Positions 55,997 to 64,000 of a DNA stretch of 64,000 nucleotides are shown one piece after another. Position 1 is the first letter of the stretch; each line of letters begins with the position of its first letter. The stretch is from Volvox africanus (Eukaryota > Chlorophyta > Chlorophyceae > Chlamydomonadales > Volvocaceae). Both the position numbers and the translations under genes were made by a program. Below the pieces are notes generated by a model, which was not told the origin of the DNA, did not search any database, and was given only the letters and a program-made list of their open reading frames with translations. The stretch covers positions 5,005,001-5,069,000 of the forward strand of contig BSDZ01000004.1 of NCBI GenBank assembly GCA_030268105.1. The letters run 5' to 3'.

Positions 55997-57164
55997 CTAT
56001 TCCGCCGTGTTTGGACGAGGCAGCTCCATGGCCATTTCGAACCACGGGTCGCGTCCATGTACGACACCTGATTGCCCTACCAGTATAAATCCCGCCTTCT
56101 CGTACAGTCCAATCTGCAGAGGTAAGATGACAGCCAAAGGCCAACGGGACATAAAGATTCCTACCAAAGAGATGGATTTGGCGCCTCCAGCATGCGAGCC
56201 GTGCAGGTGGCAATAGTGAGAACACAGCCTGCGGCTCAATTACCACGGCGTAGCCCGCAGGTGTAGCACCCAGCAATGCAACTGGTTTATGGATACGCTA
56301 TGAACCTCATCAAGATATTGATGGCGAATTATTGCGAGTTCAAACGGTGCAACATTAAATCTAAAACCCGTAATTGCAGCACCTCACTGCTACCAGCTAT
56401 CGGATCACTGGCTGCTGCATTGTGCATGAGCCACGTATGGTATTCCAGACCACTGGCGCGACACTGAAGGTAGGGAAAGCTGCAGCCCCTCGCCTCACCA
56501 AGCCTTGCTTGCATATGAGCCGTATTCCTCGCAGGTGCGGCATCGTGGCCTGCACGTACAGCACATAGGCCCGAAGCAGCCGTGTTGCCAGGCCCTTTCG
56601 ACGCAGCGGTGCCTCAACTACCACTGCGCGGCGCATACAGAATGGCAACGGCGGGGATTAGTGGTACGACCAACAAGCGTGAAGACGCGGCACACGCGGT
56701 TCCATAAAGCAATCGGCGAAACCCATGATGGAACAGCACCAGGTTAGGAGCCGGTAGATGGGGCTACCGGTATGCTATACAGCTATGTATGAAAACTGAT
56801 AGGATTCCTTTCCAATCCCCCTACCCGAATGTATGCATAGAAGGGTGCCTTCATGGTCGTGCGTGGCCATGGACTCGTGTGACAGGTGCCCAGCGCTGGT
56901 ACACGTGCCGCACACGTAACCCACGACCAATGGGCCTGCCCCCCCTTCGCGACATTGCATGGCTACCATGAAGAGGTTGGGTGCGTGTTGGATGCGAAAA
57001 TTCAGCTTTTCGCGCGTGGCCGCTTCATCATCGGGATACGACGATGCCTCAAGGTCGTGAATGCGGTTTAGCTGTTCTGGTTGCACCGGAGCAAAGAAAA
57101 TTGATTCACCCAATGTTTGGTATTGATCGCAAAGATTGTCAGTCGTATCATTCAGTCCAGCCAT
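55997..57164 (-). CDS. AANAT: Arylalkylamine N-acetyltransferase (AANAT, GNAT fold)
   Basis: AANAT transfers acetyl from acetyl-CoA to arylalkylamines such as serotonin, the penultimate step to melatonin. Exons on -: 57164-56825, 56623-56499 and 56113-55997, in exact phase, 193 residues, the usual size. Landmarks are PVQPEQLNRIHDLEASSYPDDEAA, here split as PVQPEQLNRIHDLEA and SYPDDEAA; VGYVCGTCTS; LSHESMATHDHEGTLLCIHS with the conserved His pair; and VVVEAPLRRKGLATRLLRAY, in which RRKGLA is the acetyl-CoA pyrophosphate loop of GNAT enzymes. IRLICK, YEKAGFILVG and DPWFEMAMELP follow. The pattern is that of the animal-type AANAT subfamily also known from green algae, not the plant SNAT. The start is the nearest Met in frame upstream; the frame stays open further up to 57437. 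The gene is divergent from ALB3. Confidence 0.9.
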
Positions 57165-57445
57165 ATCCAAATTTATGGCCCCAAGCCCCAAAACTACACT
57201 GCCATTGTAAGATAAATTTGCATGTATCATCAAAGCATCTCCAGGTCTGTCACTGTTGCAAACCTGAGAATGACGCACTGGAGGTGCAATTTGTTGCGTC
57301 ACAAAGGGCCTTATATTTATTTGTGAATTTTGTAAGGTTTCACACCAACTTGTTTCACTCTTTGCCTTTATTGCACATATACCCATCGGAGTTGGTCTGT
57401 TCTTGTATACGCACAAAGCTGGGCCAAAGAGCCACACCTGATACC
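57165..57445. promoter_or_regulatory. Divergent promoter region, AANAT / ALB3
   Basis: 281 bp separate the AANAT start (-) from the ALB3 start (+). If AANAT began at its furthest in-frame Met (57437) almost no spacer would remain, which favours the shorter start. No specific motif was recognised. Confidence 0.45.
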
Positions 57446-60432
57446 ATGGCTCTGGCGACGAAGCAGTCGTCTTCGGTCCTGGGCGTTAGGTGAGCGCAAC
57501 CAGCTATTAACGCCTTAAGGTTCTTTGGAACATGCATAATTTGATTTGGGCCGCACAGGAGGACGTCTCAATCGCTACTCCCGCCTCGGCCCAGCGTGCG
57601 TCCAGGAGCCGGTGCGTCCTGGGGCACTGGTTTCTTCCATGCCAATTGTGCAAGGAATACAATATGATAAGGCTATGGTTTTACAGGCGTTGGATCTGGT
57701 TCGCGGCGTGCCGCAATTAGCGTCAAGGCCAGCCTGTTGGACCCCAATACCGCAGCCAGGTAGTTACAGTCGGCGCGGTCGCTGCGTCTTGCCCTTTGCC
57801 CGGCGAAACCGATTTCTATTTTTGGCTCTAATAATACTTTAATTATGTGTGCAGCACAATAGAGGCTGCTCACCACGCCCAGAACTTGTACACCTTGGCC
57901 GATGGTGGCCCAATCGACCTGCTGGCGCAGTTCTTCACGTCCGTGCTGCGGGTGCGCTCATTTCTGCAGTTGCTCTGACGCTGCCCTGAATGCCTAATCC
58001 GCGAACGGCTTGTAGTTGACGTAGTGCTGACGCCTTGGCATCGCACGCAGACGCTGGACGATGGCTTGGAGAACGCCCACATCCCATACTCGTATGGTTT
58101 CTCCATCATCACTCTAACTGTTTTGGTCAAATTGGCGACGTTTCCGCTGACACAGAAGCAGGTGTGTAATTGGGCGGCCAGGGACGAGGAATGGGCAGCC
58201 GAGGAGTCGACTTCTTGGCTGTGCGCTAGGGCGCACTACTACAATCAATGGTGCACATCATTGGTACTCTTGATACCCGTTACTGCCCATTGACCACATT
58301 AAAAGTTTCTAGTATAGAAACATCTGTTGAATACGTGCACGGCACCCGGCGCTGCGCGCTGGAGGTCTGCAGGTGGTAACCCTTACCTTTCTAAAACCCC
58401 AGCACCCGTCGGAACCACTTGTACCTCAAATGTCCACGTTACCCCCATTGACTCAAATAAACACTGACACATTGACTCTAATAAACACCCCTCTTCAAAC
58501 CTTTTTCTACAGGTGGAGTCCACGTTGTCTCTCCAGGCGCTGCAGCCGCGCGTCAAAGAGCTGCAGGCCAAGTACGCTGATGACCCGGAGACGTTGCAGT
58601 TGGAAACCGCGCGGATGTACAAAGAGGCAGGCGTCAACCCTCTTGCGGGTTGCCTGCCTACTCTAGCCACAATCCCTGTTTTCATCGGTCTCTACAACGC
58701 ACTAAGCAATGCGGCTAAAGCGGGTCTGCTCACGGAGGGCTTCTTCTGGATCCCTTCCCTCAGTGGGCCCACCACCATTGGCGGTGGCCTGGAGTGGCTG
58801 TTTCCCTTCCAGGACGGCGCGCCGCCGGTGGGGTGGTCCAGTGCGTTGGCGTACTTGGTAATGCCGGTGCTATTGGTGGCGTCTCAGTACGCCTCCCAAA
58901 AGATCATTTCCTCCTCGCAGCAGAGCAACGACCCGGCGCAGCAACAGTCGCAAGCGATCCTCAAGTTCCTACCACTTATGATCGGTACGTAGTGCCGGAG
59001 GCGGAGTTTGGTTGGAGGAAATCACTAGTTTAGGGCTGAGGAGCCTGGCAGAAGGAGGATGTGCGGGGTGGCGGAGCTGAAATGCAAAGCGTTAGTTAGT
59101 GCGCAGGGGCGGAGTGACGTGGGTTGCGGAATTTTGTCTGCTCATGATCTCCCGGCAAAGCTGCTTTTGTGGCCCATGAATGGAAGTTTTCGTTTTTGTT
59201 GTTCGGGGCAGGAACTTTGGGCGTGGCACTGAGATAAGTTGTGATTGTTTCTGGGCCGATCCGATAGGCCATGAGTGTTAGCTCGGGTGCGATGCAGAGC
59301 GCTATGGCGGAATCAATCTAGAATCTGGGACTTCAGAGGTAAAGGCAGCGAGCAGCGCTAACGTAATATGAGCTGGGGATATGCATCTCACGTTAGGTGG
59401 AATTGGAGCGGCTTACGGGCTGAGGTCATTGGCACAGAGATGGAGGTTCATGTCCAGCCTGTTGAATGATTTTTTCGGGCATCTCTTCATAGCCCTGTGG
59501 CCTTTTACAGCATGCCCTCTGCTCCGCCACCTTGGCACCGCGCCCCTGCTTTTGCCGGGTTGTCTACCCCAACGACTTCAGGCTGGTTCTCTCTAAATGT
59601 ACCGTCCGGCTTGACGCTATATTGGTTTGTCAACAACCTTCTCTCGACTGCACAACAACTATACCTGAAGGCAACCGTGAAGGTGGGTTGACTTTGCACG
59701 TTGTGTAGGTGTTGAGTCTTCGGCTGTTGGGGAGGGGCGTCTCGGGAGGGGCGTCAACCGACAGTTCTCCAGGGGATAGGGCATACGCGGGGTAGCTAAT
59801 GCTGTTGTTGTGGTTGTTGTGGAAAAAAAGTGTTCCCAAGTGGCACCACTATTGCTCTCCCATAGTGATTTTGTGCGTACGCGTTTGTGTGCGACAGGTC
59901 AACATCCCAGAATCCATTAAAGCGCCAGTTCTCGCGACTTCGGGCACCATTGTGAAACCCAAGGAGGAGCGCGTCAAGAAGGTCACAGGTGAGGGGGTTC
60001 GAGTGATACGCACCAGGCTGCTGGTGGCTTCACGCTAGGAGGGGCCGCTCCACTTCGGGTCTGACTCGGTCTGCGCAAAATTACAAAACAAGGATGATTC
60101 GATTATTCCTTACTCCCTTTGGTGCACCCGCACCCACAGGCAAGGAGCTGGGTGCACGTAAGAAGCGTCGGGACGAGTCTGGCGATGAGATGGAGGACGT
60201 AGATGTGGAGGTGGTGTCCACTAGTGGCAGTAGCAGTGCTGAATCGGGGTCCAGCGTCTCCACCAACGGCAACGGGTCTGCATCGTCGCGCAAGGGAGAG
60301 AAGTTCCGGGCATTGAAGGCACGAGAGGCCGCTGCCAAAGCCGCGAAGGCAGCATCAACACCTGTGCCCGTAAACGCTAGCGTCGGAGCCTCTAGCATAG
60401 AGGACTCGTTATCGGGCAATGGGTCTGCGTGA
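57446..60432 (+). CDS. ALB3: ALB3 thylakoid membrane insertase (YidC/Oxa1/Alb3 family), 9 exons
   Basis: ALB3 inserts light-harvesting and photosystem proteins into the thylakoid membrane together with cpSRP54/cpSRP43 and cpFtsY. Exons 57446-57489, 57559-57611, 57687-57759, 57855-57951, 58051-58161, 58513-58984, 59582-59682, 59898-59988 and 60140-60432 give 444 residues. ATG lies in a good context (ACCATGGC) and begins a basic transit peptide with SRRAAISVKAS near its end. The insertase core has PYSYGFSIITLTVLVKL, FPLTQKQVEST, LQALQPRVKELQAKYADDPE, MYKEAGVNPLAGCLPTL, IPVFIGLYNALSNAA, GFFWIPSLSGPT, LAYLVMPVLLVASQY, LKFLPLMIG and FSLNVPSGLTLYWFVNNLLS, which covers the five expected membrane helices. 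The 130-residue stromal tail has basic patches (KKRRDES, RKGEKFRALKARE), as expected for cpSRP43 binding. The exon 2 donor is chosen by phase among three GT sites. TGTAA at 61036-61040 may be its polyadenylation signal. Confidence 0.93.
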
Positions 60433-61118
60433 GGGCTGGATGGAGATCACGGGTGGGGTGGGGTGGGGGAGGAAGAGGGAGGATTAGGGATTTCAAGCAC
60501 ACGGTTGGACTTCCAATGGGAGGAGGATAAGGATACAATGCTATGGGGAATCCAGTGGCGGGGATTTAGGGCAGTGCTGCAGTTTGTGGACAACGAGGCT
60601 TGACGTCAATAAAGTGACGCCCCCCAATGGCCGGCTTCGGTGCGTTTCGAAGAGGGGTTAATGGTAGAGGAGCATGAAACTGCTGAACACGAAGTACGAA
60701 ATTTCACCATTCGATATGGAGAATGGTGCAGGCTCCCCACAGTGTGCTTGTACGGTACTGGATTGTTGTCAGACGGACCATGGGTCAATTTGGGCCGCCC
60801 AGCGTGGTATGTTTGAAACGAGAGGGGCTTCGGATTGGTGGTCATAAGGTGCAAGCTGCGAGTGCTGAGAGAGTTCCACGTGCATCATCGGCCGTCCAAG
60901 AACGTTCGTACCAGTTTAGGTCGGACGTCAAATATTATTTCGAGAGGTTAAGTTCATGGGTGTTATTTGACAAAAGGTCATACTGTTACCATTTACGGTG
61001 AGGGCAGACTGTGTCCATATCTCCCGACAACTTTGTGTAAAGGAAGAAATTAGGGAAGAAAGCATTTTCAGTGTCTTCTAACATTTGTCAAAGTAAAAGT
61101 AAGGTGCTGCCTTGGCAG
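60433..61118. other. Intergenic stretch, ALB3 3' UTR and promoter of the MORN gene
   Basis: No coding sequence recognised. A TGTAA at 61036-61040 fits the end of the ALB3 transcript. Confidence 0.4.
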
Positions 61119-62640
61119 TCATAAGTTACGCATCTTGGAGACTACAGTAAAACAACTGCTGGATGGCAAACCCATCGGCACCGGTGAGTAGCGGCCTTGA
61201 GACCTGTGCAAGGGCGTTAACTTATTGGGGTCCTCTTATTTTGTGCATTTGCCTTGCAATCACAATCCGAGTGACTCCCTGACTCCATCGCACGCATGCG
61301 TCTTAAGGAAACGGCGAGCATACGAGGGTCAGTGGAAGTTTCTTAACCCACCACCGCTGCCGCCCACGGAGGATCCTGAGGAAGCCAAGAAGAAGAAAGG
61401 AAAGGATGAACCTCCACCACCACCTGCAGAGCCCCTGAAGCGCGTGCGGCACGTACCCGCGGGTGCGTTGTGAAGGGGACGTTGGTGGAATCGTATGGGT
61501 TGACATGTCTGGGAAAGAAGGCCGCACCTATACAATAATCTCCATCACAAATCAATTGGTTCCCTGCCAGTATCGCCGTACGACATCATCTGGGCGCGGA
61601 TGACGTCGGGCTATAGAAGCGTCGAATTGATGCCAGCTGACTTGTCAGTGAAACAGAACTGCCAACACAAACGGAGCGGAGGATTCAGCGCCTTCGGCAA
61701 CCTCCCGTGAACACCAGTTTGTGGCTTGGTGCAATTGCAATGGCACATCAGGAGCAGCCAAGGCCAAAGTGACAAGCGGAAAGCATCTCGGCCCTTCCAC
61801 TTGCCTGGACGTCTGTCCCAAGCACTGGGGCAGCGAGGGGCCTTCCCCTCCTTATGTCCCAGAACACATCCAGCATGTCGAGAGCGGAACAGGCTTTGAC
61901 ATGCCTCGGGTGCATGCGACCTGCCCGCCACATGACCCACATGCTTTGGGGCTGTGACCTCGCGTTCATAATCGGCAGTACACGATTGGAAGTATTTTCT
62001 GTGCTGTACGGCAAATCATATACGCTTCTTCCGTACGGTTCATCGTTCCGCCCACGGGCCCACCACCGGCTTCAGGCGTCTACCGGGAGGGCGACTATGT
62101 GTTCGAGGGAGAATTCCTGGAGGACGTGATTCAGGGCCAAGGGACGTTCACTTACGCCAGTGGGGCGAAGTATGTTGGCGAGTGGAAGGCGAACAAATAT
62201 CATGGCAAGGTACGTGCCCCTCTTATTGCGCCAGTGCCAGTGTTTTCATACCTACGCAGGTGCTCACAGTACTCATTTGAAAGTGCATGCACGCGGCGGT
62301 CTCGATTTTGCCTCCCAGTAAGGCATCATCCTCCATCATGTAGATGATGGAAATATTTGGAGGGCACTTAGCAGGTGCTCCGACCCTAGACACGGACTTG
62401 GACGCCCATGGCTTAGAAGCCGCAGCTTAGAAGCCGCAGTGTGCAAATCTCTGACCCGTCCCGCTGCCGGTCATCGCTGCCTCCCGGTCCACCTTGCACA
62501 GGGCACCGTTCATTTGGCCTGATGGGCGGAAGTATGTGGGCATGTGGGAGGAGAACCGGATGCACGGGCTCGGTGTGTTTACAGACGCGTCAGGGTACAA
62601 ATGGGAGGGGTAGTTCTTTAACGGCAGCGAACCAGGACTC
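61119..62640 (+). pseudogene. MORN-repeat protein gene with two frame defects
   Basis: MORN repeats form beta-hairpin sheets used in membrane or cytoskeletal (often flagellar) scaffolds. Phase-consistent exons: 61119-61183 (LETTVKQLLDGKPIG), 61319-61462 (AYEGQWKFLN, then a Pro/Lys-rich linker) and 62076-62209 (YVFEGEFLEDVIQGQGTF, YASGAKYVGEWKANKYHGK), followed by an exon from 62502 with PDGRKYVGMWEEN and MHGLGVFTDASGYKWEG. In that last exon the frame needed for the repeat disagrees by one base with the incoming phase near 62505, and a TAG at 62611-62613 stands where the repeat continues as FFNG. An acceptor at about 62525 would rescue the phase but drop ten conserved residues, and the stop would remain. 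This copy is therefore probably inactive or truncated, unless the assembly contains errors. The 5' end was not defined. Confidence 0.6.
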
Positions 62641-64000
62641 TCAGCACTGGTGTAAACGGCAACGTGAACGGCAGGAGGGCAGCGGCAGAGGTGGGGCAAA
62701 TAGCAACAGCGACAGCAACGGAGGCAGCGGCAGCATGGAAGGTTACGGTAAGAGGAGCGCAGAGTAGACACAGCATTGCTGGGTGTGTTTGCGTAGAGGC
62801 TGAAGGGCTTCACAACACGAGGACTGGGAAGGCACGTGATGTGCTGCTGTGGACGAGGTCTGATGCGGTGAGTAATAAGAAGCAGGACCAGCACAATTGG
62901 ATGGTGGAGGATAAAGCGCGTGTGCTGAACGTGCGCTGCCACGGTAGCATCGCAGATGGTGCCGGCAAGGCTGCTGGCAGGAGAAGGGGCTTAGAAACTC
63001 GTTCTACTGCGGATTGTAAAGGATGGACAGCACCGACGTGGATGCGGATGGAGGTGGGAAATGGGGTGGTGCTGGTGGGGGTGCTGCTGATGGTGGTAGC
63101 ACTCATGCTGTCATCATGCATAAGGGTGCTCATGAAGGTGCTGGGGATGCGGGTGATGTTTGTGTTAACAACATCATCTTGAGTCTTGCTGCTGTATTCA
63201 TAGCTGCGGAGTCTCCAAAGGTCCGTTCGTGCGGATGTGGACACATAAGGTCCAAATTTACTGTTCCCAAAGTGTGCCAGCTGCCGAAAGGCAACTGAAG
63301 GATCCGCATGAAGACCAGCCAGCTTGAGAGATTGGACCAGCAGCTCTACAACCGGGTCCACTGTGTCGCTTATCTAGCCGTGCATGATTACCGTGGCTTG
63401 TCGGATGCTGCACTGCTTGCTAGGATGTGTTCACAATTAACGTTGTCTCACATAACAATCCTTACACAATCGCTCTCCGGAGCACCCGTGAACGCGAGGC
63501 TATGGAAGCCATGATGCATGGCCTTGATGCCCTTGACGGGCATTGCCCTCCTGCACCTACCAGGGGCAGGCTTCACAGTATGTTCATAAGCAGTGGAGAG
63601 GAGAGTTGAAGGTAAAATTTGAGGCACAAAGGACGCTGGAAGAGCCGAGGTACCAAGGCAGACATGGCTTTCAGGCAAATCGGGAGCCCAGGCCGGATGC
63701 ACATGAAGGCTGCCAACGAGCATGTCTTCATGACGGAGGTGCGTGTGGTGATGTGGTGACGCTGCCATTGCGGTCCCAACTGGCGGCATCATTCAAAAGA
63801 GACAGAGCTCTGAAAACCTGGGCTGTCACATCCACCTTGCCTCCGTCTGCTGGCTCCCCCAGCCCCCGTCCAAAATCAGCAACGGTTTGTCCCCCCTCCT
63901 CCAGATAGGCATTCCGCTGTCAAACAAGATTCAAGAGCTCCACGCAATAATCAATGCTGGCCTGCGTTGTGGCCGGCCGAGCTGCTGCCACCAACAGGGG
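62641..64000. other. Unresolved stretch to the window edge
   Basis: Low-complexity GGT/GAT-rich sequence at 63020-63150 and several short frames on both strands. Further MORN exons could lie here but none was recognised. A possible exon begins after CTCCTCCAG at 63905 (IGIPLSNKIQELHAIINAG), too short to judge. Confidence 0.3.

Noticed and set aside
57165..57437. Longer AANAT start at 57437
   Set aside because: The extra 91 residues show no family match and would overlap the promoter of ALB3; the Met at 57164 gives the usual family length.

Overview
This is nuclear DNA of a eukaryote, most likely a volvocine (Chlamydomonadales) green alga. Exons are GC-rich and split by many introns of roughly 50-600 bp, mostly with GTGAGT/GTGCGT-like donors. 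Exons code for Ala/Gly/Gln-rich linkers, CA and GCTGAT repeats are common, and the gene set includes a chloroplast ALB3 insertase and an animal-type AANAT of the kind known from chlorophytes. All gene models below were made by hand: exons were chosen so that reading phases match across splice sites and the product matches a family remembered from general knowledge. No alignment or database search was run.

Layout. 1-1126: 3' end of a Ty3/gypsy chromodomain retrotransposon (broken reading frame, polypurine tract, 3' LTR). About 1597-5125: a decayed cut-and-paste DNA transposon resembling the Plavaka type. 5.2-6.6 kb: a repeat nest with a cluster of CTATAG palindromes and a 302-bp inverted repeat whose arms differ at only three bases by eye. 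7655-21875 (+): a 24-exon TRAPPC11 (foie gras) gene, running from N-terminus to C-terminal Gryzun region; its introns hold a short hairpin, a MITE-like element and long microsatellites. 23603-25161 (-): sulfiredoxin. 26579-30884 (+): a 10-exon multi-pass membrane protein I do not recognise. 32757-34034 (+): a single-exon secreted or membrane-anchored acidic protein. 35884-40372 (-): another unrecognised membrane protein, with a tRNA-related repeat in a long intron. 41126-42944 (-): an mTERF-like organelle protein, divergent from 43387-45968 (+), peptidyl-tRNA hydrolase. 46-50 kb: mostly gene-free, with a second copy of the tRNA-related repeat and a tRNA-Gln(CUG)-like sequence. 50318-54063 (+): an 835-residue low-complexity protein of unknown function. 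55997-57164 (-): AANAT, divergent from 57446-60432 (+), ALB3. 61119-62640 (+): a MORN-repeat gene with two frame defects.

How the genes work together. This looks like a normal stretch of housekeeping genes (vesicle tethering, peroxiredoxin repair, organelle gene expression, ribosome rescue, thylakoid protein insertion) punctuated by mobile elements, not an operon-like system. I see no CRISPR array, defence island or biosynthetic cluster. The signals most worth following are the near-identical 302-bp inverted repeat, three GC-AG introns forced by reading phase, the two tRNA-related repeat copies, the divergent gene pairs, and the unrecognised membrane proteins.
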